A program made the translations under genes and the position numbers. This document shows positions 48,429 to 58,091 of a stretch of 64,000 bases of DNA, in pieces. Under the pieces are notes generated by a model, which saw nothing but the letters and a program-made list of their open reading frames with translations, did not search any database and was not told the DNA's origin. This DNA comes from Sphingomonas aquatilis (GTDB lineage Bacteria > Pseudomonadota > Alphaproteobacteria > Sphingomonadales > Sphingomonadaceae), in the NCBI RefSeq assembly GCF_014196115.1, contig NZ_JACIDB010000005.1, positions 124,001 through 188,000 on the forward strand, in the 5' to 3' direction. How positions within the stretch are numbered: the stretch's first letter is position 1; every line of letters starts with the position of its first letter.

Positions 48429-49418
48429 TCAGCGCGCCGACAGACGGTCTTGGACGAACCGCGTCATATGATGCGCCGCCTCCCGATCCTCGGGCGCTCC
48501 GCCGAAGCCGCCATGGGGCATGGCTTCGAAGACATGGAGGTCCGCAGGGACTCTGGCCGACACGAGCCGGCGGTGCATGCGCACGGTGTTGGACAGGAAC
48601 AGGTCGCGCGTGCCCGTCAGAAGGAAGGTCGGGGGGAAGTTGGCGACATCACCGAACAGCGGTGACACAAGAGGGTCGCTGAGATCGGCCCCGCCCGCAT
48701 AGAGCCGATTGCTCGACATCAGCGACGTCGGCAGCATCCCGTCCACGCCGGCGTTGACCACGAAACTGTCGCCGCTTTCCGTCAAATCGACCTGCGGCGA
48801 CAGCAGGACCAACCCGGCCGGCATCGGCAGGCCCTCCGCCTTCGCGCGCAGCAGCATCGCGGCGGCGAGATTGCCGCCGGCGGAGCGGCCGCCAACGACG
48901 ATCCGCTCGGCCGGGTGCAGTCGAAGCGCAGCACGATAGGCCGCCAGGCCATCGTCGAGTCCCGCCGGGAAGGGGTGTTCGGGCGGCAGGCGATAGTCGA
49001 CGCTCCAGACGCGCACGCTCAATTGATCGGCCAGCGTCCGCGCGCCATGCCGACACGCCTCGCCACCACCGAAGACCAGCGCACCGCCGTGCAGGTCGAT
49101 GTACACAGCGTCCTCGGCGATCGGCGCAGCGGGCGTGGCGACATGGACGACCGCATCGTCGCACCGGATCGTCTCGACCGCGGCGGTGGGCGCGTCCGAG
49201 GCCGCGGCCAGCATGCGCGCATAATGGGCATCGACCGATGCCTTGACTGCCTGCCACCCCGCCACGTCGTCATGGTCCGGCATGGTGAAGTGTGCGTTGA
49301 CCGGCACGCCGTCCGCGTCGATCAGCCGCTCCAGCGCCGCCTGCGCCTCGGGGCTGATCGAACTGGGGGACGGAATGTCTCGCGGCGTCAGCCGGATCGA
49401 ACGTGGGCGTGCGGTCAT
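48429..49418 (-). CDS. Alpha/beta hydrolase, hormone-sensitive-lipase family
   Basis: Esterase-type serine hydrolase, cytoplasmic (no signal peptide). The 329-aa protein has the HSL oxyanion motif as VYIDLHGGALVFGGG (HGGA in place of HGGG), the nucleophile elbow VVGGRSAGGNLAAAM (Ser in GRSAG), VDGMLPTSLM with the HSL Asp region, and a C-terminal His in FEAMPHGGFGG. Substrate unknown. It stands alone between the glycosyltransferase promoter region and acs, on the same strand as acs (119-base gap). Confidence 0.9.
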   Translation of the reverse strand: MTARPRSIRLTPRDIPSPSSISPEAQAALERLIDADGVPVNAHFTMPDHDDVAGWQAVKASVDAHYARMLAAASDAPTAAVETIRCDDAVVHVATPAAPIAEDAVYIDLHGGALVFGGGEACRHGARTLADQLSVRVWSVDYRLPPEHPFPAGLDDGLAAYRAALRLHPAERIVVGGRSAGGNLAAAMLLRAKAEGLPMPAGLVLLSPQVDLTESGDSFVVNAGVDGMLPTSLMSSNRLYAGGADLSDPLVSPLFGDVANFPPTFLLTGTRDLFLSNTVRMHRRLVSARVPADLHVFEAMPHGGFGGAPEDREAAHHMTRFVQDRLSAR

Positions 49419-49537
49419 GGGGCGGTCCAGCGGCTTCGGCCCCTGCCGGTCGGTCCGGCGGCGGGCGGGCAGGGGCGCGTGTGGACGTCCGTCCGGCGTA
49501 TGTCGAGGGCTGGGCTCGAACGCCGTGCACGCTCACC

Positions 49538-51463
49538 TCATGCCTGCCGGTCGCGGATCAGCGTTGCGACCGCCGATGGATCGGCGAGCGTCGAGGTGTC
49601 GCCGATCGTATCGACCGCGCCTTCCGCGATCTTGCGCAGGATACGGCGCATGATCTTGCCGGAGCGGGTCTTGGGCAAAGCGGGGGCGAACTGGATCGCG
49701 TCGGGCGTCGCGACCGGGCCGATCTGTCGCCGGACCCAGGCGCGCAAGGTGCCGCGCAACGCCTCGTCCTCCGTCGCGTCCGCGTGGAGCGTGACGAAGG
49801 CGTAGATGCCCTGGCCCTTCACGTCGTGCGGCATGCCGACGACGGCAGCCTCCGCGACGCTGGGATGGGCCACGAGCGCGCTCTCGATCTCCGCCGTGCC
49901 GAGGCGGTGGCCGCTGACGTTGATGACGTCGTCGACGCGGCCCGTGATCCAATAGTCGCCGTCCCCATCGCGGCGGCAGCCGTCGCCGGTGAAATATTTG
50001 CCCGGATAGGTGGTGAAATAGGTCTGGATGAAGCGGTCGTGATCGCCCCACACCGATCGCATCTGGCCGGGCCAGCTATCGGTAAGGACCAGATTGCCTT
50101 CCGCTGCGCCGTGCAGCACGCCGCCCTCTGCATCGACCAGCTCCACCTGCACGCCGGGCAGTGGCTTGGTCGCGGCGCCGGGCTTGGGGTCGGGCGTGTG
50201 GGGTAGGGGGCAGATCAGCACGCCGCCCGTTTCGGTCTGCCACCAGGTGTCGACGATCGGGCAGCGGCCGTCGCCGACGACGCGGTGATACCAGGCCCAG
50301 GCTTCCGGATTGATCGGTTCGCCGACACTGCCGAGCAGGCGCAGGCTGGTGCGGCGGTGGCGGGTGACGTGATCGTCGCCTTCGCGCATCAGCGCCCGGA
50401 TCGCGGTCGGCGCAGTGTAGAGTACGCTCACCCCCAGCCGGTCGACCGTATCCCAAAGCCGTCCGTGGTCGGGATAATTGGGCACGCCGTCGAACATCAC
50501 CGTCGTCGCACCGTTGGCGAGCGGGCCATAGACGACATAGCTATGCCCGGTGACCCAGCCGATGTCGGCGGTACACCAGAAGACGTCACCGTCGCGGTGG
50601 TCGAAGACGTCGCGAAACGTCTTGGCGACCCACAGCAGATAGCCGGCGGTCGTGTGGAGCACGCCCTTGGGCTTGCCCGTCGATCCGCTGGTGTAGAGGA
50701 TGAACAACGGGTCTTCGGCCTCCATCGCCACGGGCGGGCAGTCGGGCGAGGCGTCGGCGATCGCATCGTCCAGCCACAGGTCGCGGCCGGGCGTCATGGC
50801 GATATCGCCACCGGTACGGCGCAGGACCAGCACATGCTCGACCGAGGGGCAGGCGCTTAGCGCGGCATCGACATTGGCCTTGAGCGGAATGCGACGGCCG
50901 CCGCGGCAGCCTTCGTCGGCGGTGATGACCAGTTTCGATCCGCAATCGCGGATGCGGTCGGCGAGCGCATCGGGGGAAAAGCCGCCGAACACGATCGAAT
51001 GGATCGCGCCGATCCGCGTACAAGCCAGCATCGCCGCCGCCGCATCGGGCACCATCGGCAGGTAGAGCGTCACGCGGTCACAGCGTCCGACGCCAAGCGA
51101 CGTCAGCACGTTCGCCATCCGGCAGACTCGGTCGTGCAAGGCGCGATAGGTGATGCGCGCGCCCTCGCCGGGTTCGTCGCCTTCCCACAGGATCGCGACC
51201 TGGTCGCCCCGCGCCGCCAGGTGCCGGTCGAGGCAATTGGCCGATACGTTGATCTGACCGCCATCGAACCAGCGGATGCGGAAATCGTCGGCCGCGAAGG
51301 ACACGTCCTTCACCGTATCGAATGGCCGCATCCAATCGAGCTGTGCGGCCTGATCGCGCCAATAGGCATCGGGCGTCTCGATCGCGGCGCGACACTGATG
51401 CTCATATTCGGCAGGGCCGATGCCGCCGGAACGCGCAGGGGTCGCTGGAACGATATCGAGCAT
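49538..51463 (-). CDS. acs: Acetyl-CoA synthetase
   Basis: Activates acetate with ATP and CoA to acetyl-CoA. The 641-aa product has the adenylate-forming motifs [15 protein letters not shown] (P-loop-like), [10 protein letters not shown]-type region as [36 protein letters not shown] and the C-terminal acetylatable Lys in [15 protein letters not shown]. The N-terminus ([18 protein letters not shown]) is typical of Acs. It lies 66 bases behind the porin gene on the same strand, within the alcohol-oxidation island, where it would take up the acetate formed by aldehyde oxidation. Confidence 0.95.
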   Translation of the reverse strand: MLDIVPATPARSGGIGPAEYEHQCRAAIETPDAYWRDQAAQLDWMRPFDTVKDVSFAADDFRIRWFDGGQINVSANCLDRHLAARGDQVAILWEGDEPGEGARITYRALHDRVCRMANVLTSLGVGRCDRVTLYLPMVPDAAAAMLACTRIGAIHSIVFGGFSPDALADRIRDCGSKLVITADEGCRGGRRIPLKANVDAALSACPSVEHVLVLRRTGGDIAMTPGRDLWLDDAIADASPDCPPVAMEAEDPLFILYTSGSTGKPKGVLHTTAGYLLWVAKTFRDVFDHRDGDVFWCTADIGWVTGHSYVVYGPLANGATTVMFDGVPNYPDHGRLWDTVDRLGVSVLYTAPTAIRALMREGDDHVTRHRRTSLRLLGSVGEPINPEAWAWYHRVVGDGRCPIVDTWWQTETGGVLICPLPHTPDPKPGAATKPLPGVQVELVDAEGGVLHGAAEGNLVLTDSWPGQMRSVWGDHDRFIQTYFTTYPGKYFTGDGCRRDGDGDYWITGRVDDVINVSGHRLGTAEIESALVAHPSVAEAAVVGMPHDVKGQGIYAFVTLHADATEDEALRGTLRAWVRRQIGPVATPDAIQFAPALPKTRSGKIMRRILRKIAEGAVDTIGDTSTLADPSAVATLIRDRQA

Positions 51464-51529
51464 GAGGCGGCCTTTCGTGACGTGGGCTGCGCATCCGGCG
51501 GGGATGCACAGCCCGTCGATGCGGTGGGA

Positions 51530-52933
51530 TCAGAAGAACAGGATCGCGCCGAGCGCCAGCGCGTCGGAGCTCGCGTCATTGCCGTTGTGCGCGCGCGACA
51601 TGGTGTGGGTGTATTCGCCGATCAGCGTCACCCAGCTGTTCAGGCCATAGCGCGTCTGGCCGACCCAGCTCGCGTTGCGGCGGACGAGCGCGGAGATCGC
51701 TTCACCCTGCGCGCGCGACAGGTAGCTCGCGCCATAGCTCGCCCCCAGCGTCAGCTTGCCGATGCCGTAGGTGCCCTGGACGTAATAGCCGTTGCTGTCG
51801 CGCTTGCGGCCGAGCGCATCGGTCGACAGCAGGAACAGGCCGATCGTGCCGACACCGGTGCCGGTGTAATAATAGCCGGTCAGGCTCGCCGGGCCGTAGG
51901 ACAGTTTGGCGCCGGCATCGATCGCGCGGCCGGTATAGGCCGGCAAGCCGCCGATCGCGTCATGGCCCTGGATCAGCCCGCTCACCCACAGATGCGCGCC
52001 GAGGCCCCCGTCGGTCGGCACGAGGTCGTAGGTCGCCTTGGCCTGGAAGCCGATCGTCTCGTTCGTTTCGGTGCGGCCGATCGTGCTCAGCGGCTGGAAG
52101 ACGCCTGCCGCGAATTGAAAGCCGCCGAACTTGGGCGAGGCATAGGTGATCTGTGGCTGGAAGTCGGTGTAGATATACCCCAGCCCGATCCGGCCGAGCG
52201 ACGTATTGGACGGCGCGGCATTGCCCGCGGCGGTGCCGACCGCCAGCAATGTGATGTCGTTCAGGATTGCATCCGACCCGAACAGGCCGATATCGCGGCC
52301 GATCTTGATCTCGCCGAAGCCACTGCGACCGAACGTCAGATAGGTCTGGCGGAAATCGATGCCGGAGGTTTGCAGCGCCTGGGGGGCGCCCGCGCCGTTC
52401 GCGCCGGAATTGCCCAGGCTGGAATTGATACCGGGGTACATGCCGAAATGGGCGCCGACGTCCCAGCCGCCCTGGGTCGTCGAGACGTCGACCTTCAGGA
52501 AGCCGGGCAGCAGTCCGTTGCGGATCGCCGACGTGTCGTTGCCGACGCTGGCGAGCCCGCCCGCGACGGTGTTCGCCGGCGTCGCCGCATCGGCGCTGTC
52601 ATGGACGTAGAAGCCGTTGACGGAGCCGGAGAATTTCAGCGCGACATCGCCGATCATCAGCCCGACGCCGCTGTCCGCCATGCGCACCAGCTTCTTGTCG
52701 TCGAGCCGTTCGGCGGCGGCCTGCTGCGGCGCCTCTGCGGTGTTGGCGGCGGGGACGGGGCTGGGTTGCGCCGTCTTGCGGGCCAGCAGCGCCTGATATT
52801 CGTCCTCGGTCAGGATCCCCTTTTCCTTCAGCTTCAGCAGCAGCCCGTCGGTCGCATCCTGCGCCGCGGCGGGCGTGGCGATGGCGATGGATGCGAGGGC
52901 GACGGCGCCCAGCAGGCGGGCAACGGCTTTCAT
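51530..52933 (-). CDS. Outer-membrane porin
   Basis: 467-aa beta-barrel porin. It has a signal peptide (cleavage after TPAAAQ, about residue 24), a short helix LLLKLKEKGILTEDEYQALL at the N-terminus of the mature protein (SHOCT-like), and many alternating hydrophobic/aromatic strands ending in the terminal Phe (GAILFF) typical of outer-membrane barrels. Its substrate is unknown; position next to acs and the alcohol dehydrogenase suggests entry of a short carbon substrate. It has the shared 13-base motif 74 bases upstream of its ATG. Confidence 0.9.
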   Translation of the reverse strand: MKAVARLLGAVALASIAIATPAAAQDATDGLLLKLKEKGILTEDEYQALLARKTAQPSPVPAANTAEAPQQAAAERLDDKKLVRMADSGVGLMIGDVALKFSGSVNGFYVHDSADAATPANTVAGGLASVGNDTSAIRNGLLPGFLKVDVSTTQGGWDVGAHFGMYPGINSSLGNSGANGAGAPQALQTSGIDFRQTYLTFGRSGFGEIKIGRDIGLFGSDAILNDITLLAVGTAAGNAAPSNTSLGRIGLGYIYTDFQPQITYASPKFGGFQFAAGVFQPLSTIGRTETNETIGFQAKATYDLVPTDGGLGAHLWVSGLIQGHDAIGGLPAYTGRAIDAGAKLSYGPASLTGYYYTGTGVGTIGLFLLSTDALGRKRDSNGYYVQGTYGIGKLTLGASYGASYLSRAQGEAISALVRRNASWVGQTRYGLNSWVTLIGEYTHTMSRAHNGNDASSDALALGAILFF

Positions 52934-53007
52934 GCTAATCCTCCCCTGTTCGGCCCGTGGTCTCGGGCTCGTGTCGGCAAGGCTGATGGAGACGGGCGCG
53001 GCGCGGT

Positions 53008-53020
53008 ATTGGACTTTCGA
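53008..53020 (-). promoter_or_regulatory. Shared 13-base motif, copy A (upstream of porin)
   Basis: Minus strand reads TCGAAAGTCCAAT, matching 11 of 13 positions of the best copy (ACCAAAGTCCAAT). Its near end is 74 bases upstream of the porin ATG. The opposite strand nearby (53027-53039) reads ACCAAAGTGGGAT, a half-similar copy facing the other way. Confidence 0.5.
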
Positions 53021-53077
53021 TCCCGGACCAAAGTGGGATGGTGCGGCGATGGCGCCGCCTTCCCTACCGCACGACCC

Positions 53078-54046
53078 CTACCGCACGACGACGCCCCAGG
53101 GCGCGCGGCCGACCGGGACCGTGGCGACGGCCTTGGCGCTGGCGAGATCGACGACGGTGACCGTGTCGGACAGGCCGTCGCTGGAGATGACGCGGCGTCC
53201 ATCCGGCGTGATCGCAACGCCCCACACGCGCGGGCCGACGGGGACGATGGCGCGCGTCTTGCGCGTCGCGGTGTCGACGATCGCGATCGCATTGCCGCGA
53301 CCCAGAGCGATCACCGCCTGTCGCGCATCGGGGGTGAAGCGAATCTGCACCGGCATGACCTTCTCGGGAGCGATGCCCGGCACGGCGAAGTGCAACGTGT
53401 CGATCACTTTGCGGCTGGCGACGTCGATGACCGCCACGCTGTTGCCGAGCTCCGCCGACACCCATAGCTGCTTGCCGTCCGCGGTGAATTCGGCGTGGCG
53501 CGGCCGATCGCCGGTCGGCGTGGTCGCCACCACCTCGCGCCGCGCGATGTCGATCCAGTGGACCGCATTGTCCGTTTCGGAGGTGGAGACCGCGAACCGG
53601 CCGTCGGGGCTGACCGCCATCCCCTCGGGCTCGACGCCGACGACGACCTGGAATGCGACTTTGCGGCCCGGCACGTCGATCGCGGTCACCGTCGCATCGC
53701 GCTCGTTCGAGGCGAACAGCAAGGTGCCGTCCGGCGACAGCGCGAAGGTTTCGGGATCCTCCCCTGACGGCAGGTTGGCGACGACCTTGCCCGATGCCAG
53801 ATCGACCACCTGCACCGCGTTTTCGTCGCTGGCGCAGACGTACAAGTACCTGCCGTCACGCGACAGGACGATGCCGCGCGGGCGTCGGCCGACGGGCCAG
53901 GTCGCGGTGACCTTAAGCGTGGCGGCGTCGATGACGCTGATCGTGTTGGCGCGTTCATTCGAGACATAGATCGTCTCGGCGGTCGCAGGGGTAAGAGGGG
54001 CGGCGAGGGGGGCGGCGAGGGCCGCGATGAGGAGCAGGGATCGCAT
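53078..54046 (-). CDS. PQQ-associated YVTN beta-propeller protein
   Basis: Periplasmic seven-bladed propeller of the group linked to PQQ-dependent catabolism. The 322-aa product has a signal peptide (about 1-23), then a run of YVTN-type blades: ETIYVSNERANTISVID, GIVLSRDGRYLYVC, FALSPDGTLLFASN, MAVSPDGRFAVS and FTPDARQAVIALG. No catalytic residues are visible. Divergent from the cytochrome gene over 115 bases. Its role in alcohol oxidation is not established; family members accompany quinoprotein dehydrogenases. Confidence 0.9.
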   Translation of the reverse strand: MRSLLLIAALAAPLAAPLTPATAETIYVSNERANTISVIDAATLKVTATWPVGRRPRGIVLSRDGRYLYVCASDENAVQVVDLASGKVVANLPSGEDPETFALSPDGTLLFASNERDATVTAIDVPGRKVAFQVVVGVEPEGMAVSPDGRFAVSTSETDNAVHWIDIARREVVATTPTGDRPRHAEFTADGKQLWVSAELGNSVAVIDVASRKVIDTLHFAVPGIAPEKVMPVQIRFTPDARQAVIALGRGNAIAIVDTATRKTRAIVPVGPRVWGVAITPDGRRVISSDGLSDTVTVVDLASAKAVATVPVGRAPWGVVVR

Positions 54047-54085
54047 GACCGCATCCTAGCCCATCCCGGCGCGCCGCCCCTTCGT

Positions 54086-54098
54086 ACCAAAGTCCAAT
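54086..54098 (+). promoter_or_regulatory. Shared 13-base motif, copy B (upstream of cytochrome c)
   Basis: ACCAAAGTCCAAT, the reference copy, lies 63 bases upstream of the cytochrome c start in the divergent region with the beta-propeller gene. Position suits an activator site upstream of a promoter. Confidence 0.55.
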
Positions 54099-54161
54099 AA
54101 GTCCCGATGCTTCGCCGCGGTTAGGGTCTCTGCCGAGCCGCCGTCAGGGCGGCGGGAGAGG

Positions 54162-54617
54162 ATGATGCCGGTGAAGGGTTCGCGTATCGCATTCGTCTGT
54201 TCGGCGCTGATCGCGGCGTCGTCGATCGGCTATAACGTCTTCGCGCATGGTAACGTCACGCCGCAGGCGGTCGACACCAGCAAGCTGCCCGACATCAAGC
54301 CCGACAACACGACATGGGTGACGAAGAACCCGTATCGCGACGACCCCCAGGTCTATGCGATGGCCAAGAAGATCGGCGAGAGCGCCTATGGCGGCAATTG
54401 CGCGCGCTGCCACGGGCTCGATGCGATCTCGGGCGGCATCGCCCCCGATCTGCGCTACCTCGACAAGGGCGAGGCCGGCGACGAATGGTTCATCCAGCGG
54501 TTCCAGCACGGCTCGTCGCGCGACGGCAAGGTCTATATGCCGCCGATGGGCGATGCGCTGGGGCAGAAGGCCGGCTGGGCGATCCGCTCCTGGCTCGACA
54601 CGAAGCACGAGGAATGA
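54162..54617 (+). CDS. Cytochrome c, PedF-type (quinoprotein electron acceptor)
   Basis: Periplasmic c-type cytochrome that takes electrons from a PQQ alcohol dehydrogenase. The 151-aa product has a signal peptide (about 1-28), a CxxCH heme site as CARCHG (Cys80, Cys83, His84) and a candidate axial Met in YMPPMGD. The match to the PedF cytochrome c550 group rests on length and the motif spacing. Start is uncertain: ATG at 54162 or 54165, or GTG at 54171, with GGGAGAGG at 54153-54160. The stop overlaps the next gene (ATGA). Confidence 0.9.
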   Translation: MMPVKGSRIAFVCSALIAASSIGYNVFAHGNVTPQAVDTSKLPDIKPDNTTWVTKNPYRDDPQVYAMAKKIGESAYGGNCARCHGLDAISGGIAPDLRYLDKGEAGDEWFIQRFQHGSSRDGKVYMPPMGDALGQKAGWAIRSWLDTKHEE

Positions 54618-55480
54618 GCGGGGCGCTCTCCCGCGCACCCACCCGCCGCGCAATGATCGCGGGCGCACTCGCGGCGGCCTTTGCCCCCGTCGGAGCGATG
54701 GCGCGGGGGCTCGATAGGATCACCGCGGCGGGTGTCGCGCGCATCGCGGTCTATCGCGATTTCGAACCCTGGTCGTGGAAGGGTGCCGACGGCACCGTCA
54801 TGGGCATCGACGTCGACCTCGGCCGTGCGATCGCCAAGGCCTTGGGGGTGCGCGCGGAGATCGTCGACTTTCTGGCCGACGAGGATGTCGGCGACGATCT
54901 GCGCAACATGGTGTGGCGGGGATCTTTGGTCGGCGGACAGACGTGCGACATCATGATGCACGTGCCGGTGGACCGGCAGCTGGCCCGCGCCAACGACCGC
55001 GCGGTGATCGGCGCGCCTTATTATCGCGAGGGCTTCCTGATGGCCTGCGGGGTCGAGACCGATTGCGAGGTCGCCCCCGCCGCCTTCAAGGGCAAGCGGC
55101 TGGTGGCCGAGCTGGACAGCGTGCCCGACTTCTACTTTTCGGGCAGCTTCGGCGGCGTGTTGCGCACCGACACGCGCCACCTGATGAGCGGCGCGGCGGC
55201 GGTCGATGCGGTCAAGACGGGCGACGCGGACGTCGTACTCGCGACACGCGCGCAGATCGAGCATGCGCTCGCGGCTGGCGCGCCGCGGGTGAAGACGCGC
55301 AAGGGGCCGCTGCCGGCGCTGCCCAGCGCAGGCTGGGACGTGGGCCTGGCGGTGAAGGACGACAGCCGCGACCTCGCCGACCGGCTCGACCGGATCGTCG
55401 CCGGCCTGCGTAGCGACGGCACCGTCGCGGCGATCCTCGCCCGCCACGGCGTCAGCGACCGCGCGCCTCTGGCGACTTGA
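54614..55480 (+). CDS. MxaJ/XoxJ-like periplasmic substrate-binding protein
   Basis: 288-aa family 3 solute-binding fold protein of the group always found with quinoprotein dehydrogenases. It starts with a twin-arginine signal (PTRRAMIAGALAAAFAPVGA), then ARIAVYRDFEPWSWKGADG, GIDVDLGRAIAKALGVRAE and CDIMMHVPVDRQ. In methylotrophs XoxJ/MxaJ is needed for dehydrogenase maturation or electron transfer; here the role is inferred from position. ATG 54614 overlaps the cytochrome stop, and the dehydrogenase gene follows after 95 bases. The frame is open upstream inside the cytochrome. Confidence 0.88.
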   Translation: MSGALSRAPTRRAMIAGALAAAFAPVGAMARGLDRITAAGVARIAVYRDFEPWSWKGADGTVMGIDVDLGRAIAKALGVRAEIVDFLADEDVGDDLRNMVWRGSLVGGQTCDIMMHVPVDRQLARANDRAVIGAPYYREGFLMACGVETDCEVAPAAFKGKRLVAELDSVPDFYFSGSFGGVLRTDTRHLMSGAAAVDAVKTGDADVVLATRAQIEHALAAGAPRVKTRKGPLPALPSAGWDVGLAVKDDSRDLADRLDRIVAGLRSDGTVAAILARHGVSDRAPLAT

Positions 55481-55493
55481 TCCAAGGTCCAAT
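55481..55493 (+). promoter_or_regulatory. Shared 13-base motif, copy C (upstream of PQQ dehydrogenase)
   Basis: TCCAAGGTCCAAT matches 11 of 13 positions of the reference copy and begins directly after the stop of the MxaJ/XoxJ-like gene. It lies 82 bases upstream of the dehydrogenase ATG. Confidence 0.5.
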
Positions 55494-55575
55494 GCCACCG
55501 ACGCGGATCCCGGATTAGGCTCGGCGTCATCAACCAAGGTCGCACGGACGGCCGAATGGAGGGGAGACGAGAGCG

Positions 55576-57369
55576 ATGAAGACCATGGCGACCCGGTGCG
55601 CAATGCTGCTGGCCGGCACGATGTTGGCGACGGCAGGGACCGCAACCGAACCGCGCGCGGCCGCCACGACCCCGCCCGCCGCCGCGCCGGCTGCCGCTGC
55701 TGCCGCTGCTGCGGGTGCAGGGCCGACCGATGCGGACCTGATGAACGATGCGGCGACGCCGGGCGATGTCCTGACCTATGGCATGGGTCCGCGTGCGCAG
55801 CGGTTCAGCCCGCTGACGCAGGTCAACGCCGCCAACGTCGCGCGCCTCGTCCCCGCCTTCTCCGCCAGCCTGGGCGGCGAGAAGCAGCGCGGGCAGGAAG
55901 CGCAGCCGATCGTCTATGACGGCGTCATCTACGTCACCGGCAGCTACAGCCGTCTGTTCGCGTTCGATGCGCGTTCGGGCGAAGAACTCTGGCAGTATGA
56001 CGCGCGCCTGCCCGACGGGATCATGCCATGCTGCGACGTCGTCAATCGCGGCGCTGCCATCTACGGCGACAAGATCATCTTCGGCACGCTCGATGCGCAC
56101 ATGGTCGCGCTGAACCGCAAGACGGGCAAGGTCATCTGGAACAAGACTTTGGCCCCCTATGACGCGGGCTACAGCTTCACCGCCGCGCCGATGATCGTGA
56201 AGGGCAAGGTGATCTACGGCAATTCCGGCGGCGAATTCGGCATCGTCGGCAAGGTGGAGGCGCGCGACGTCAATACCGGCGAGCTGATCTGGTCGCGCCC
56301 GACGATCGAGGGGCATATGGGCCAGCTGAACGGCAAGGATTCGACCATGACCGGCAAGCTCAATGCGAGCTGGCAGGGCGATCAGTGGAAGAACGGCGGC
56401 GGCGCGACCTGGCTGGGCGGCACCTACGATCCCGATACCAACCTGATCTACATGGGCACCGGCAATCCCGCGCCGTGGAACAGCCATTTGCGCCCCGGCA
56501 ACAACCTCTACACCTCGTCGACGCTGGCGATCGATCCCGACACGGGCGAGATCAAATGGCATTACCAGACGACCCCGCATGACGGCTGGGACTTCGACGG
56601 CGTCAACGAATTCATCCCGTTCGACATGGACGGGCGGAAGCTGGGGGCGAAGGCCGATCGCAACGGCTATTTCTTCGTGCTCGACCGGACGAACGGCAAG
56701 TTCGTCTCCGCCAACCGCTTCGTCTCGCGCACCGACTGGGCGACCGGCTTCACCAAGGACGGCAAGCCGATCTACGATCCCGCCAAGCGCCCGCCCGCGC
56801 CCAGCGCAGAAAAGGGCGCCAGCGTGTTCGCCGCGCCGAGCTTCCTCGGCGGCAAGAACTGGATGCCGATGGCCTACAGCCAGCAGACCGGCATGTTCTA
56901 CATCCCCTCCAACGAATGGGGCATGGACATCTGGAACGAGCCGATCGCCTACAAGAAGGGCGCGGCCTATCTGGGCGCGGGCTTCACGATCAAGCCGCTG
57001 AACCCCGACTATATCGGCGTGCTGCGCGCGATGGACCCCAAGACGGGCAAGATCGCGTGGGAATATAAGAACAAGGCGCCGTTGTGGGGCGGCGTGCTGA
57101 CCACCGCGGGCAATCTCGTCTTCACCGGCACGCCTGAGGGCTATCTGAAGGCGTTCGACGCCAAGACGGGGCAGGAGCTGTGGAAGTTCAACACCGGCTC
57201 CGGCGTCGTCGGCAGCCCGGTGACGTGGGAGCAGGATGGCGAGCAATATGTCGCGGTCATGAGCGGCTGGGGCGGCGCAGTGCCGCTGTGGGGTGGCGAG
57301 GTCGCCAAGGCGGTGCAGCACATCAACCAGGGCGGCGCGCTCTGGGTCTTCAAGCTGCCCAAGGCATGA
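55576..57369 (+). CDS. PQQ-dependent alcohol dehydrogenase, lanthanide-type signature
   Basis: Periplasmic eight-bladed quinoprotein that oxidises methanol, ethanol or similar alcohols to aldehydes. The 597-aa product has a signal peptide and an Ala/Pro-rich N-terminal stretch, the adjacent-cysteine disulfide of the PQQ pocket (MPCCDV, Cys152-Cys153), and tryptophan-docking blades such as [23 protein letters not shown]. The catalytic segment reads [12 protein letters not shown]: Asp339 is the catalytic base and Asp341, two residues on, is the extra carboxylate of lanthanide-dependent XoxF/PedH-type enzymes (Ala in MxaF). Natural alcohol is undefined. It is followed by the response regulator. 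Confidence 0.93.
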   Translation: MKTMATRCAMLLAGTMLATAGTATEPRAAATTPPAAAPAAAAAAAAGAGPTDADLMNDAATPGDVLTYGMGPRAQRFSPLTQVNAANVARLVPAFSASLGGEKQRGQEAQPIVYDGVIYVTGSYSRLFAFDARSGEELWQYDARLPDGIMPCCDVVNRGAAIYGDKIIFGTLDAHMVALNRKTGKVIWNKTLAPYDAGYSFTAAPMIVKGKVIYGNSGGEFGIVGKVEARDVNTGELIWSRPTIEGHMGQLNGKDSTMTGKLNASWQGDQWKNGGGATWLGGTYDPDTNLIYMGTGNPAPWNSHLRPGNNLYTSSTLAIDPDTGEIKWHYQTTPHDGWDFDGVNEFIPFDMDGRKLGAKADRNGYFFVLDRTNGKFVSANRFVSRTDWATGFTKDGKPIYDPAKRPPAPSAEKGASVFAAPSFLGGKNWMPMAYSQQTGMFYIPSNEWGMDIWNEPIAYKKGAAYLGAGFTIKPLNPDYIGVLRAMDPKTGKIAWEYKNKAPLWGGVLTTAGNLVFTGTPEGYLKAFDAKTGQELWKFNTGSGVVGSPVTWEQDGEQYVAVMSGWGGAVPLWGGEVAKAVQHINQGGALWVFKLPKA

Positions 57370-57455
57370 TCAGGTCGCAGGGGGCGTCGCCGGTCGCGGC
57401 GCCCTCTTCGCATCCGATCGCACTTATATTACAATCGTCTGCGGGGAGAGGGGGC

Positions 57456-58091
57456 GTGGAACGAGTCCTGATCGCGGACGATCATCCGCTGGTGCGTGAC
57501 GGCTTGCGTACCGTCATTTCGGTCGCCTTCGACCAGGCCGACCTGTTCGAGGCATCATCGGTCGCTGAAGCGGTCGAGATCGTCGATCGCGAGGGTGATT
57601 TCGACCTCGTCCTGCTCGATCTCAACATGCCCGATGCGCGCGGCTTTTCCGGGCTGACGATGCTGCGCCACCGGTTTCCGTCGCTGCCCATCGTGCTCGT
57701 GTCCGCAGCGGCGGATAGCCAGGTCGTCAACGGCGCGATCGCCAACGGTGCCGCCGGGTTCATCCCCAAATCGCTGAAGCGCAGCCAGATCGTCGCGGCG
57801 ATCCAATCGATCCTGTCGGGCAACGTCTATATCCCCGACGATTTCGCCGCCCCGTCGGATGCCGAGGCGGAGATCGAGGGCATCCGCCGCCGTATCGGCA
57901 CGCTGACGCCGCAGCAGCGCGTGGTGCTGGGGCTGGTCGTCGCAGGCAAGCTGAACAAGCAGATCGCCTATGAGCTCGACGTGTCGATGACGACGGTGAA
58001 GGCGCATGTGTCCGCCATCCTGTCGAAACTGAACGTCTACAGCCGCACGCAGGCGGTGATCCTGGCGAACAAGGTCGGGCTGGGGCGCTAG
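57456..58091 (+). CDS. LuxR/NarL-family response regulator
   Basis: 211-aa transcription regulator with an N-terminal receiver (Asp8, Asp9, phospho-acceptor Asp55 in LLDLNMPD, Lys105) and a C-terminal LuxR helix-turn-helix (LTPQQRVVLGLVVAGKLNKQIAYEL, about 147-211). GTG at 57456 follows the GGGGAGAG site at 57443-57450; earlier in-frame codons belong to the dehydrogenase end. It resembles the ExaE/AgmR-type regulators of PQQ alcohol oxidation. It converges with the hybrid kinase, overlapping by four bases (CTAG), so this pair probably forms the two-component system. Confidence 0.9.
   Translation: MERVLIADDHPLVRDGLRTVISVAFDQADLFEASSVAEAVEIVDREGDFDLVLLDLNMPDARGFSGLTMLRHRFPSLPIVLVSAAADSQVVNGAIANGAAGFIPKSLKRSQIVAAIQSILSGNVYIPDDFAAPSDAEAEIEGIRRRIGTLTPQQRVVLGLVVAGKLNKQIAYELDVSMTTVKAHVSAILSKLNVYSRTQAVILANKVGLGR

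Noticed and set aside
55132-57321. Antisense frame of about 729 codons through the PQQ dehydrogenase
   Set aside because: It lies opposite a gene with clear catalytic motifs and its own translation has no domain-like sequence.
57370-57455. Fifth copy of the 13-base motif upstream of the LuxR-type regulator
   Set aside because: No sequence resembling ACCAAAGTCCAAT is present there; the regulator may be expressed by read-through from the dehydrogenase.
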